DNA of 64,000 nucleotides from Deltaproteobacteria bacterium (lineage in GTDB: Bacteria > Desulfobacterota > Binatia > UBA9968), in contig VGTH01000002.1 in NCBI GenBank assembly GCA_016874755.1, positions 124,501-188,500 on the forward strand. The letters are read 5' to 3'. Below, in pieces: positions 24,531-34,141 of the stretch. The notes under the pieces are model-generated. The model worked only from the letters and a program-made list of their open reading frames with translations, did not search any database and had not been told where the DNA came from. Position 1 is the stretch's first letter. Every line of letters begins with the position of its first letter. Position numbers and translations under genes: made by a program.

Positions 24531-26486
24531 ATGGCAGCCGCGCGCGCGAAAAAAAAGTCCGGCAAGCAAAAGTCGGCCGGCCCATCGAAACAGCCCCCCC
24601 TCTTGGCGACCCCAGAGTGGAACAGTCGCACTGCGGCGGCGTGCAGCGCGGCTATTTTCTTCGCCCATGTTCTCGGTCTGACACTGTTGTTCGATCCCAT
24701 CGGCGGCATATTCGACGCCCAACCCATCATCGAGCAAGACTGGGGGCTCCACTTTCATCATTTGCAGTCGCTTGAGGTTTTCTGGCGCCAGACAACCAGC
24801 CTGTGGGGCTACAACCACTGGTTTATGGCCGGCTATCCCTCCAACACGATTCAGGACCTGAGCATCAAGCTTTTTGCGCTGCTTGCGGTTCTTACCTCGA
24901 GCACCGGGCTCGCCGTGCTTGCGACTTTCAAGTTGTTGGTTTTTCTCGCCACGGCGAGTATTCCTTGGCTGATTCATTTCACCGCCAAGAACTTTTTCGC
25001 AAAGGAACCCGGCGCCGCCAAAGTTACCGTCGCGGCTGTCGCGCTGGGCACCGTCTACTGGTGGGCGGCGCTGCCGCGGGAAATGTTTTTTTATGGCATG
25101 ATCGGTTTTCCGCTAGGCGCCTACTCCTCGCTGTTGGCTTTATCGCTGCTCTATCGCTCGTGCCTGTCCGAGCAGGCTTTTGTTGCCGTGCACTGCGCCT
25201 GGTTGGCCGCCGCCGCCGTTTTGCTGCCGCTCCATTTTCAAAACCTGCTAATCATCGCTCCCGCCGCCATCGCCTTGGGAATCATTCACTGGCGGCCCCA
25301 TGGGCTGAAGTTTCTCGCCTGGAGCGGCGCAGGCGCGCTCGTGGCAGTCCTAGTAAATTTGCCCTGGCTGTTGACAGCGTTGGGCCATCGCGCCGACGAT
25401 GCCTCAGCGAGCATCGTGGCCCAGCTGCCGCTGTTTGCCAGCACCGACTTTTTCGCCTTTATAACGGACTACCTCAGACCTGGCGGCTACTGGAGCTTTC
25501 GCTCGTCGCTGTGGGCCAACGGTCTGCGCGTGATGCTGCTTGCGCTGGGCGGTCTCGGGCTCATCAAACTGCTCCGTTCAGAACAGCGAGATATCGGCGT
25601 CATCATCGCGGCCGCTCTCGGGACGCTGTTTCTGTTGACCTACTTCGGCTCGTTCATTGGCCCGCTCAAAAATCTTCAGCCGCTCCGATTTAAAGTTGCC
25701 TACGATCTTTTCTGGCTGCTCGCCGCAGCTTATGCGATCGGCCGCTTTTGGGGTGTCCCCGGCTCGAACATCCCCAAGGCAATCCTCGCTGCCGGCATGA
25801 TCGCCGCCTTAATCAATATTGTTCAGACCGAGTCCGCCGGGAAAATGCGCCTCCGAACCGAAATTTCACCCGAAGTACGCGAGATCGTCGAATGGGTCCG
25901 CAAAGAGACTCCGGCGAATGGCAGAGTTCTTTTCGAGGAATCGGGCGATGAAACCGGTTTTGTCTACGACGGGACTTATCTCTCTTCGCTGCTGCCGCAC
26001 TGGACTGGTAGGCAGCTTATCGGCGGGCCGATCAATCTGTACAACGACCGCCATCATTTCGCCGAATTTCATTCCGGTCTTTTGTTCAAACGCGATATCG
26101 CGAGCATCCCCAGCGAAGAGTTGGCCGCTTATTTGCGCCTTTACAACATCGGCGCCGTCGTGGCTTTTCACCCTCGCTCGGTGCAACGTCTACAGTCGCT
26201 GGACTCTATCTCTGTGGACCGTCGCCTGGGCGATCTGCACCTAATGAAAGTTAACCAGCCGTTAACCTGGTTCCACAAAGGCGAGGGGGACCTCAAAGCC
26301 GCTCTTGGCAAGATCGAGATAGAAAACGTCCGCGGGCCGGAAGTCGTCCTCAAGTACCATTGGATCGAGGGCCTTCGCGCCAACCCGCCGGCGACCCTGG
26401 TGCCGGAAAAGCTTCTCGACGATCCGATCCCGTTCATCAAAGTGGTCAATCCGCCGAAGCAGTTTTCCCTCGTTGCCGGTCGCTAA
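24531..26486 (+). CDS. Large multi-pass membrane protein, probable GT-C-like glycosyltransferase
   Basis: A 651-residue protein. A basic Lys-rich start (MAAARAKKKSGKQKSAG) is followed by about twelve membrane helices to residue 430 and a soluble C-terminal domain. The first loop contains IIEQDWGLHFHHLQSLEVFW, an acidic loop placed like that of GT-C enzymes, and there is a periplasmic PANGRVLFEESGDETGFVY region seen in large unassigned membrane proteins of this class. I do not recognise a named family. It is divergent from the TPR glycosyltransferase at 22324 and convergent with the one at 26502, so a role in envelope glycosylation is likely but inferred. Confidence 0.7.
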   Translation: MAAARAKKKSGKQKSAGPSKQPPLLATPEWNSRTAAACSAAIFFAHVLGLTLLFDPIGGIFDAQPIIEQDWGLHFHHLQSLEVFWRQTTSLWGYNHWFMAGYPSNTIQDLSIKLFALLAVLTSSTGLAVLATFKLLVFLATASIPWLIHFTAKNFFAKEPGAAKVTVAAVALGTVYWWAALPREMFFYGMIGFPLGAYSSLLALSLLYRSCLSEQAFVAVHCAWLAAAAVLLPLHFQNLLIIAPAAIALGIIHWRPHGLKFLAWSGAGALVAVLVNLPWLLTALGHRADDASASIVAQLPLFASTDFFAFITDYLRPGGYWSFRSSLWANGLRVMLLALGGLGLIKLLRSEQRDIGVIIAAALGTLFLLTYFGSFIGPLKNLQPLRFKVAYDLFWLLAAAYAIGRFWGVPGSNIPKAILAAGMIAALINIVQTESAGKMRLRTEISPEVREIVEWVRKETPANGRVLFEESGDETGFVYDGTYLSSLLPHWTGRQLIGGPINLYNDRHHFAEFHSGLLFKRDIASIPSEELAAYLRLYNIGAVVAFHPRSVQRLQSLDSISVDRRLGDLHLMKVNQPLTWFHKGEGDLKAALGKIEIENVRGPEVVLKYHWIEGLRANPPATLVPEKLLDDPIPFIKVVNPPKQFSLVAGR

Positions 26487-26501
26487 AACCGACAAGTCAA
26501 A

Positions 26502-28892
26502 TCACCGCGCGGGTGCCTGCGCCTTGAGCAGCTCGATCGCCTTGCGGAAATGCTCGGCGGCCTCCGAGCGTTTGCCTTGCTCGGCGAGCGCGCGCGCCAA
26601 GCTCTCATGCGCATCGGCGAACTCAGGATCGCGTTTGACCGCGCCGCGAAAATATTCCACGGCGGCGCCAAGGTCGCCTTTGGCGGCCATGACTTTGCCC
26701 AGACTCACGTATCCCTGTGCGAAATCCGGCCGCAGCTCGATTTCGCGGCGAAACAACGCGACCGCATCATCCAAACGGCCTTGCTGCGCGAACAGACTGC
26801 CCAGGCTGAATTGATAGGTGTCTCGGCCCAAACCCAGCGCCGAGGCTGTTTGGAAGTGCTTCAGAGCGCCATCTAGATCGCCTGTCCGAGTCAGATAAAG
26901 AGCCAGGTCGTAGTGCGCCAAGGCGAAGGACGGATCCAACTCAACGACCCGGCGAATAAGCTCCACCGCTTCATCGAGCTTTCCGGAGTAGTTCAGAATA
27001 TTAGCCAAGAAGTGGCGCGTCTTCGGGGTTGCAGCGCCGGCATGGACGAACCTGCGATACGCCTCGATAACTTCCTGCACCTCGTAAATGAAAATGGAAT
27101 AGCCGATTGTCGTAAGCGGCTTGAGTGAGTGCAAAGGTGTGACGAGATTTTTTTGATCTTCGGTGAATTTTTCGCCGGCATCGCTGGGAATTGGCCCAGC
27201 CAGATGAGTCGCGCTCACGGCGACATATTTGGCAACGCCAGGATCTTGCCCCGGTAACAAATAGTGACTAACCCAGCTTCCAGGAAGAAACATCGCATCG
27301 ATTTGATAGTAGCGAGGCGCAGCGACGCCGACGGTGCCGAAGTAGAGAAACTGAATCTTCTCCACTCGACGCGCGTCCATCCAGGACTTGAGTCCTTTGA
27401 GATCCTGCCCCCAATCCAGGTTGGAATCGAGTAAGACCTTGTGACCGTTCTTAGCGCCGCCGATCAGTTCATTGAAGTAGGCGAGATAGTGCGGATAGCT
27501 GAGCGACGACGACAGCAGCAACCAAACTCCCGAGACCCCTAGCCCGCCCTTGAGGACACTATGGCCCTCTTGCCAAAGCCGCGCCGCGGCGCCGCTAATA
27601 AATACAAACAAGAACGGATAGATCGGCAGGATGTGGCGCACGCCAATGTTGATGCGCGAAACGATAGCCACCATAAAAAACACCGTTATGGGCACTAGCA
27701 GAAAAAGTGCTTGCCGCCGCTCGCCTTTTCTTGCGACCCATAGGCCCAACGCGACAAAGAACAGCAGCAATGTCGGCAACGGTGTTTTGACCGCAAAAGC
27801 CAAGGGGAAATAAAGCCAGAAGCCCTGCTCGGAAATCTCGCCCAACATGTAGGTATGGCGCACCAGATGAGAGTGCACGTAACGCTGGCCATAGATCCAT
27901 GCCTCGGGAGCGAGGTGATAGTCGGCCGCGATCAGCGCAATCTTCTGCAGCAGCGGGTTTTCGCTTAGGAGCTTCGCCGCTGGCAAAGAAAGGCCGGGTT
28001 CCGGGATGGCTTGAAAGCGAAAACCATACACAGCCCAGATGCAGAGATAGGCGGTGATCAGTCCACCGGCAAAGATCGCCGAGTACCAAGCTAGTTTTTG
28101 CCGCCGGCTTGAAGCTGCCGGGAACTTGCCCACGCCCACCCGCACCGGCTCGGCGGAAACAATTCGCGCCAGCGCGAGCAACCCCCAGGCGAGAAACAAG
28201 ACCGGGTAGGAGTATTTTGTGACCACGGCGATGCCGAAGCTCAGAAAAGCAAACAATAGATTCGCCCGCGTGATGTCGTTCGAGACACGCCAGAACGAAT
28301 AGGTTCCGATGAACACGACGGCGGTCATCGGCATGTCGGTGTGGATGATCGGCGCATGAGCTAAAACATTTGGGTCGAGACCGTAAAGCACGAGCGCGAT
28401 GATCGCCGCGGTGGTGCCGAAAAGCTCCCGACTCCAGCGATAGACGAAATATCCCAGGAGCAGCGCCAAACCGACCATCATGAGCTTGGGATAAAAGAAA
28501 AGTGTATCGGCATCATTCAGCGCTAAAGTCATGCTGTTAGCGACGCCGTCCGTGTCCCACTCTCGGCTTGCCGGGCGCGGATCTTTGACGTCCATCGCGA
28601 GCAGCGGCAGAGCCGCCAAGATTTTCGCCAGCAGCGGGTGTTCTGGATTCACTCTGAAATCGGCCCAGCTTAAGGCGGCATAACCCGAGAGCAGATGGAT
28701 TGGCTCATCGACGGTCAGGGACTTCTGCACAAAGCTGGTAACGGTAACGGCGGAGAACCAAAGAAAGAACAGCCCGAGAATAATCGCGGCCACGAACCGT
28801 TGCGGAATCGTTCTTGAAATCTTAGCAGCATCGACCGGCGGCGCGGCAGCAACGCGCGCACGGGAGGCCTTGGCAGTTGACCGAGTTGCCAT
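26502..28892 (-). CDS. GT-C (family 39-like) glycosyltransferase with C-terminal TPR repeats
   Basis: A 796-residue protein. The membrane part (about 35-450) opens with KSLTVDEPIHLLSGYAALSW and RVNPEHPLLAKILAALPLL, the DE...H loop typical of ArnT/protein mannosyltransferase relatives. A soluble stretch includes NLDWGQDLKGLKSWMDARRV, conserved in this class. Residues about 610-790 are TPR units (ALAHYDLALYLTRTGDLDGA and similar). It predicts polyprenyl-phosphate-sugar-dependent transfer at the periplasmic face. It is the second TPR-fused GT-C gene in the cluster and runs in the same direction as the one at 28947. Confidence 0.85.
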   Translation of the reverse strand: MATRSTAKASRARVAAAPPVDAAKISRTIPQRFVAAIILGLFFLWFSAVTVTSFVQKSLTVDEPIHLLSGYAALSWADFRVNPEHPLLAKILAALPLLAMDVKDPRPASREWDTDGVANSMTLALNDADTLFFYPKLMMVGLALLLGYFVYRWSRELFGTTAAIIALVLYGLDPNVLAHAPIIHTDMPMTAVVFIGTYSFWRVSNDITRANLLFAFLSFGIAVVTKYSYPVLFLAWGLLALARIVSAEPVRVGVGKFPAASSRRQKLAWYSAIFAGGLITAYLCIWAVYGFRFQAIPEPGLSLPAAKLLSENPLLQKIALIAADYHLAPEAWIYGQRYVHSHLVRHTYMLGEISEQGFWLYFPLAFAVKTPLPTLLLFFVALGLWVARKGERRQALFLLVPITVFFMVAIVSRINIGVRHILPIYPFLFVFISGAAARLWQEGHSVLKGGLGVSGVWLLLSSSLSYPHYLAYFNELIGGAKNGHKVLLDSNLDWGQDLKGLKSWMDARRVEKIQFLYFGTVGVAAPRYYQIDAMFLPGSWVSHYLLPGQDPGVAKYVAVSATHLAGPIPSDAGEKFTEDQKNLVTPLHSLKPLTTIGYSIFIYEVQEVIEAYRRFVHAGAATPKTRHFLANILNYSGKLDEAVELIRRVVELDPSFALAHYDLALYLTRTGDLDGALKHFQTASALGLGRDTYQFSLGSLFAQQGRLDDAVALFRREIELRPDFAQGYVSLGKVMAAKGDLGAAVEYFRGAVKRDPEFADAHESLARALAEQGKRSEAAEHFRKAIELLKAQAPAR

Positions 28893-28946
28893 TTCGACTA
28901 ACGCCGGTCCATCGATATCGTTCCGCGAAATCGGCGCATAGATGAA

Positions 28947-30647
28947 CTACGGAACTTGAAAAATCTGATAGGCCGGGGGGTTTCTCAGCCTAGGGGCATC
29001 TAGGACAATCTGACTAACGGGTTGCGCCGCAGGCGGCGGCATATCCGAGTTGGCTAAAACCAAGCCCTTGCCGCTCGCGGAAAAGACCTCCTCACCGTTT
29101 TTCACCAACAGAACCGACTTGCTCGGTAGATTCGTATCCGGCTTCAGTGGATAAATGCGAAATCCGGCCATGCCCTTCTGTTGATAGGTTTTGGGATCGA
29201 GCTTGCCGAAGAATAGGAACTGCATATAGGGCTGAATGTCCGGCACCGTCGATTCGAAGTTCTCGTCGCGAAAGGCTTGCATCGAATAGTGCAACTCCGA
29301 CTGCGATGGGTCGCGCTGCAGCGAGATTTTTATTGCCTCGGGAAGTCCGGCGTTGAACCAGGCCCGGGCCCGTTCGGGGTAGCTGAAAAAATAATCGACG
29401 AAGAAACCACCGGCCTCGAGCGCCGCAACTAAAACCAGCAGCGCCGCCAGGACTCGCTGCGCGCCGATCAGCGCGCGCAAATACAAAATGCCCCAGGCAA
29501 CCATGACAACCACAAACGGTATCACGTTCGCGGTCCGCAGCGAGTGCGCGCTGTCGGCGGTCAGGCTCGCCGCCAACGGGAACAGCAAAAATCCGGCTAA
29601 GACAAAACGGACGTTTGCCCGGCTGCGATTTTGCCAAATGTGTGCCAAACCGGCAATCACCGCGGGAAACGCTACGAGAAATAGTTCTCCGCCGAAACCC
29701 GTATGATGACGCAGGTTTGTATCGCCGTTGAGAAAGAGAAATTGCGGCGAAAGATACGTCAAATAGTTGCCGATAAAACGGCCCATCCAGATCAACGAAT
29801 CGTGGCTGTCTCTGGCGATGCTGATGTCGGCGAAGCGCGCCGTCAGCGCACCGGGATGTTGGATCATCCACGTCGCGAGAAGAAGCAGGCACAGCCCGAA
29901 CGGCACGGCGGCAATGAGCGGGCGAAAACGCTGCTCCTTGATCTCACGGTAGTAACTAATCAGCAGAGCCAAGACGATAACAGGCGCCATCAACCTTGCA
30001 GTGGAGTAGGTAAAAATCGCCACGCCCCAAGCGAGACCGCATACGAAGAACCACGCGATCGCCGCCGACTTGATCCCTCTCAGCCAACACCACCAAGCCA
30101 AGGCGATGAAAAAAGGAAATGAGATGACCTCGAAGCTCACCCGGCTAAGCGTAAATAGCCAAGGCGTCAATCCGGCAATGACAAAACCAACCATCCAACT
30201 TAGGCTTGAATTGGAATCCTCTTTCACGATCAAGCCGAGCAGCAAGGCCGTGCCCAGCCCAAAGAGCGCCGCGCCAAGCCGAATGGTCCATACCGAGAGA
30301 TCGAAAACCCCGATGAGCGGGACTAAGGTGTAAATGAAGACCGGATTTTTATACTCACCAAAGGCTTTGAAATAGAGCGGGAAGCTAACACCGTGCTCAT
30401 CCGCCCCGGTGCGCAAGATGCTGTACGCGTTGTAGCCGATGGAAGTCTCATCGACATAGGCCCCCGGTGGAGCAATATCCAAAGCCCACAGGTGCAGAAC
30501 GAGCGTTACAACGGCCAAAAGCGGCCAGATAAACCGCGACAAACCTTGGGCTGAATTTGCCGCCGGCTGCTCTGTTGGCTGGGTTGTCGGACTGGCGTTT
30601 TTTGCGCTCTGATTCTTGTTGCCGGGCGGTCGTTTTGCTGATGCCAT
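28947..30647 (-). CDS. GT-C (family 39, PMT-type) membrane glycosyltransferase
   Basis: A 566-residue protein with about eleven membrane segments. The loop APPGAYVDETSIGYNAYSIL contains the acidic pair expected in protein mannosyltransferase-like enzymes, followed by FKAFGEYKNPVFIYTLVPLI. A Lys/Asn/Gln-rich N-terminal tail (about 35 residues) precedes the first helix. No TPR domain, unlike its two relatives nearby. It starts at the ATG at 30647 and lies 54 bases upstream of the 26502 gene on the same strand. Confidence 0.83.
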   Translation of the reverse strand: MASAKRPPGNKNQSAKNASPTTQPTEQPAANSAQGLSRFIWPLLAVVTLVLHLWALDIAPPGAYVDETSIGYNAYSILRTGADEHGVSFPLYFKAFGEYKNPVFIYTLVPLIGVFDLSVWTIRLGAALFGLGTALLLGLIVKEDSNSSLSWMVGFVIAGLTPWLFTLSRVSFEVISFPFFIALAWWCWLRGIKSAAIAWFFVCGLAWGVAIFTYSTARLMAPVIVLALLISYYREIKEQRFRPLIAAVPFGLCLLLLATWMIQHPGALTARFADISIARDSHDSLIWMGRFIGNYLTYLSPQFLFLNGDTNLRHHTGFGGELFLVAFPAVIAGLAHIWQNRSRANVRFVLAGFLLFPLAASLTADSAHSLRTANVIPFVVVMVAWGILYLRALIGAQRVLAALLVLVAALEAGGFFVDYFFSYPERARAWFNAGLPEAIKISLQRDPSQSELHYSMQAFRDENFESTVPDIQPYMQFLFFGKLDPKTYQQKGMAGFRIYPLKPDTNLPSKSVLLVKNGEEVFSASGKGLVLANSDMPPPAAQPVSQIVLDAPRLRNPPAYQIFQVP

Positions 30648-30795
30648 AAATTACTTCATCGTCGCGCCCGCGCAGCGCAAACGAATAGACCATTGAGACG
30701 AGCTGCAAGCGCACAAGCCTTGACTTGCCGGCGATTCTCGGATTAATGGTTCTCACTTAATTCAGCGCGAGAAGCGGTGGGCGAGCGCCTTCCTC

Positions 30796-32238
30796 ATGGC
30801 CTATAACAGCTTGCAAGAATTCGTTCAAGTTTTAGAGCGCGATGGCGAGTTGAAGCGCGTCGCCCATCCGGTCAAAGCTGAGCTGGAAATCACCGAGATC
30901 GCCGATCGGGTGATGAAAAGCGGCGGTCCAGCGTTGTTGTTTGAAAACGTCGTCGGCAAGAGCATCCCGCTTTTGATCAATGCCTTCGGCTCGACCAAAA
31001 GAACGGCGACGGCGCTGGGCGTGAGCGATGTCAAAGAAATCGCCCGTGAGATCGAAAAACTATTGCAGCTGACCAGGCCGCCCAAGTCGTTCAAGGACAA
31101 ACTTCACCTTCTTGGCGAAGGCCTTAAGCTCGCTGGCATCCCACCCAAAAAAGTCAAAGACGGACCGTGCCAAGAGGTCATTCACCGGGAACCGGATTTG
31201 GGAATTCTTCCGGTTCTGACCTGCTGGCCTGGCGACGCGGGTCCTTTCATCACACTACCGATGGTCTTTTCCAAAGACCCCGAGCGCGGCACGCGCAACG
31301 TCGGGCTCTACCGCATGCAGGTCTACGACTCACGCACGACTGGCATGCACTGGCACTTGCACAAAGTTGGCGCGCGCCATTACCGCCATCAGCAGAAAGG
31401 TCGCATGGAACTCGCCGTCTGCATCGGCGGCGACCCGGCATTGACCTATGCCGCCACGGCGCCGCTGCCGGATCAAATCGACGAGATTCTCTTTACCGGC
31501 TTCATGCACAAAAAGGGCGTAGCGCTGGTCAAAGCGATTACCGTCGACATCGACGTGCCCGCGAACGCCGACATCGTCATCGAGGGCTATGTCGATCCCA
31601 CCGAGCCATTTCGCCGCGAGGGTCCGTTTGGTGACCACACCGGCTTTTATTCGTTGGCGGACGACTATCCGGTGTTTCACGTGACCTGCATTACCCAAAG
31701 AAAAAAGCCCATTTACTTGACCACCATTGTCGGCCGCCCGCCGATGGAAGATGCCTATCTTGGCAAAGCAACGGAACGTATCTTTCTGCCGTTGTTAAAA
31801 CTTACGTTCCCAGAAATCGTCGACATGAATCTCCCCATCCACGGCGTGTTTCACAATTTGGCGATCATTGCGATCAAAAAAGAATATCCCGCTCATGCGC
31901 GCAAGATCATGCACGCGCTCTGGGGCATGGGCCAGATGATGTTCACCAAGGCCCTTATGATCGTCGACCACGACGTCGATGTTCAGGACCTTTCGGAAGT
32001 CACCTGGGTGGTCGGCAATAATATCGATCCCAAGCGTGATGTGATTTTCGTCGAAGGCCCAGTCGATGTGTTAGACCACGCCGCCCCCATGCTCGGCTTT
32101 GGCTCAAAAATCGGCATCGATGCCACGCGCAAATGGCGCAGCGAAGGATTCGAGCGCGAGTGGCCGCCGGCCATCGTCATGGATGAAAAGACCAAGCAAC
32201 ACATCGACTCGATCTGGTCCAAGTTGGGGATTTCGTGA
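30796..32238 (+). CDS. ubiD: UbiD-family (prFMN) decarboxylase, quinone-biosynthesis type
   Basis: A 480-residue UbiD enzyme. It starts MAYNSLQEFVQVLERDGELK and has GGPALLFENVVG, the prenyl-FMN-binding MHWHLHKVGARHYRH, and the active-site string REGPFGDHTGFYSLADDYP, in which EGPFGD has Asp at the last position, as I recall for the ubiquinone-type UbiD. It removes the carboxylate from a prenylated aromatic acid or, in the futalosine route, from a naphthoate (MqnL). A UbiA-type prenyltransferase lies two genes downstream on the same strand, supporting a quinone role and setting it apart from the two catabolic-looking UbiDs at 52925 and 55470. No ubiX flavin prenyltransferase gene is in the window. 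Confidence 0.87.
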   Translation: MAYNSLQEFVQVLERDGELKRVAHPVKAELEITEIADRVMKSGGPALLFENVVGKSIPLLINAFGSTKRTATALGVSDVKEIAREIEKLLQLTRPPKSFKDKLHLLGEGLKLAGIPPKKVKDGPCQEVIHREPDLGILPVLTCWPGDAGPFITLPMVFSKDPERGTRNVGLYRMQVYDSRTTGMHWHLHKVGARHYRHQQKGRMELAVCIGGDPALTYAATAPLPDQIDEILFTGFMHKKGVALVKAITVDIDVPANADIVIEGYVDPTEPFRREGPFGDHTGFYSLADDYPVFHVTCITQRKKPIYLTTIVGRPPMEDAYLGKATERIFLPLLKLTFPEIVDMNLPIHGVFHNLAIIAIKKEYPAHARKIMHALWGMGQMMFTKALMIVDHDVDVQDLSEVTWVVGNNIDPKRDVIFVEGPVDVLDHAAPMLGFGSKIGIDATRKWRSEGFEREWPPAIVMDEKTKQHIDSIWSKLGIS

Positions 32239-32241
32239 GTC

Positions 32242-34140
32242 GTGGCGCGCCGCAAAGAGAAAAAACCAACGCCGCGGCCGAGTCGTCAGCCCAACCGCAC
32301 CAACCCGGTATCCCCAATCGATGCCCCAAGCCGCAACGACGAGCCGCTAGCGACAACCTCCAACCGCGATAGCTCCATCGCGCTGGCGGTGGCGGCATTC
32401 ACGATCGCGGTTTTTCTGCCCGCGCTGCGCAACGATTTCGTCAACTGGGACGACTACGATCTGCTCGTCAACAATCCCTATTACCGCGGCTTGGGCTGGC
32501 AGCAGCTCGCCTGGATGTTTTCGACATTTCACCAGGGCCATTACCAGCCGCTCAGCTGGATCACCCTAGCCGTGGACTATTACCTCTGGGGGCTCAACCC
32601 AGTGGGCTATCACCTGACCAACATCCTGCTGCACGGCGCCAACGCGGCGCTGTTTTTTCTGATTGCGCAGAAGCTGCTCTCGGTCGCTCGCTCCACTCCT
32701 GCGACCGACTTCGGCTTGCGCGCGGCTGCCGGCTTAGCCGCGCTGTTTTTCGCCGTCCATCCGCTGCGCGTCGAGTCGGTGGCCTGGGCGACCGAGCGGC
32801 GCGATGTTCTGTCCGGGCTTTTTTTTCTTGCGACGGTTTATTGTTATCTGCGCGCTGTCATCGACACGGACGATGGCGCGCGCCAAAGCCGCGGCTGGTT
32901 GGGCGCTTCCGTGCTCTGTTTCGCGTGCTCGCTGCTGGCCAAGGCCAGCGGCGTTACACTGCCCTTGGTTCTATTGTTGCTCGATGTGTGCCCTCTCGGC
33001 CGTATAACCTGGCTGGCCGGACGGGCGCTGCGAACGGCACCGCGCCATGTTTGGCTGGAGAAGGTTCCCTTTGCACTGCTCGCTCTATTGGCTGGCATCG
33101 TTGCTCCGCTCGCCCAGTCAGACGCTGCCGCAGTGGCATCGCTGCACGCCCATGGTTTGGCCGCGCGTGCCGCTCAGGCGTCCTACGGCTTGGTGTTCTA
33201 CCTCTGGAAGACCGTATGGCCCTTCGATCTAGCGCCACTCTACGAGGTGCCCCCGCGAATCGATCCGGTTGCCTGGCCTTTCTTGCCAAGCGCCGCAGTG
33301 GTTATTGCGCTCTCGGTTGGCTTGTGGATTTTTCGCCGCCGCTGGCCTGCGGCCTTAGCCTGCTGGCTTTCTTACGTGGTGATCGTGGCGCCGGTTCTCG
33401 GTTTCGTGCAAAGCGGTCGCCAGCTTGTCGCCGACCGCTATAGCTACCTACCCTGCTTGGGCTGGGCGCTGCTCGTCGGAGCCGGTTGGTTTTTTCTTTG
33501 GCAACGGCGCACCGTTTCGTGGCTGGGGAGCCGCAAGCCTGCTGTTCCTGTCGCGCTTGCTGCCGCCATGGTCGTGGGATTGGCCCTCGTGACAATCCAG
33601 CAGATTGCCATCTGGCGCGATTCCGACACGCTGTGGAATCAGGTGATATCGGTCGCTGACCGCTCGACGTTCAAATCGGCGACGGCGCACCATATGGTTG
33701 CCCGCTTGGCCGCCGATCGCGGTGATCTCGATAACGCGCTGGCTCATCTCAAAACATCGATCGCAATCGAGCCCAACGATTATGCTATCTACACCGACCT
33801 TGGCGTGGTCCTCAGCCGGCGCGGTGAGCCCGCCGAGGCGATTCGCGCGCTTGAGCAAGCTCTATCGATGAAGCCAACTCTTGCGGTCTCTCACTATAAT
33901 CTGGCCAGCGCCCTTGCCGTGCAAGGCCGCCTTGACGAGGCCATAGCTCGTTTGGAAACCGCGTTGAAATTGCAGCCTGACTATCCACAGGGCTACAACG
34001 CACTGGGCAAGATCTATGCAGCCAAAGGGGATTTGGTGAAAGCTATCGCACTTTTTCGCCGCGCCCTCTATATTAGACCGGATTTTGCTGAAGCGCAGCA
34101 CAACCTGGCTCGTGCTCTCGACGAAGCCAAGCAAAAGTAA
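32242..34140 (+). CDS. TMTC-like membrane protein with C-terminal TPR repeats
   Basis: A 632-residue protein from a GTG at 32242, three bases after the ubiD stop. The N-terminus is basic and Pro-rich. The membrane part (about 45-450) has the loop NDFVNWDDYDLLVNNPYYRG and HQGHYQPLSWITLAVDYYLW with NPVGYHLTNILLHGANAALF, diagnostic of the bacterial relatives of TMTC protein O-mannosyltransferases. Residues about 475-625 form four TPR units (YAIYTDLGVVLSRRGEPAEA and others). A polyprenyl-phosphate-sugar transferase role is inferred. Coupled on one strand with ubiD and ubiA. Confidence 0.84.
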   Translation: MARRKEKKPTPRPSRQPNRTNPVSPIDAPSRNDEPLATTSNRDSSIALAVAAFTIAVFLPALRNDFVNWDDYDLLVNNPYYRGLGWQQLAWMFSTFHQGHYQPLSWITLAVDYYLWGLNPVGYHLTNILLHGANAALFFLIAQKLLSVARSTPATDFGLRAAAGLAALFFAVHPLRVESVAWATERRDVLSGLFFLATVYCYLRAVIDTDDGARQSRGWLGASVLCFACSLLAKASGVTLPLVLLLLDVCPLGRITWLAGRALRTAPRHVWLEKVPFALLALLAGIVAPLAQSDAAAVASLHAHGLAARAAQASYGLVFYLWKTVWPFDLAPLYEVPPRIDPVAWPFLPSAAVVIALSVGLWIFRRRWPAALACWLSYVVIVAPVLGFVQSGRQLVADRYSYLPCLGWALLVGAGWFFLWQRRTVSWLGSRKPAVPVALAAAMVVGLALVTIQQIAIWRDSDTLWNQVISVADRSTFKSATAHHMVARLAADRGDLDNALAHLKTSIAIEPNDYAIYTDLGVVLSRRGEPAEAIRALEQALSMKPTLAVSHYNLASALAVQGRLDEAIARLETALKLQPDYPQGYNALGKIYAAKGDLVKAIALFRRALYIRPDFAEAQHNLARALDEAKQK

Positions 34141-34141
34141 G

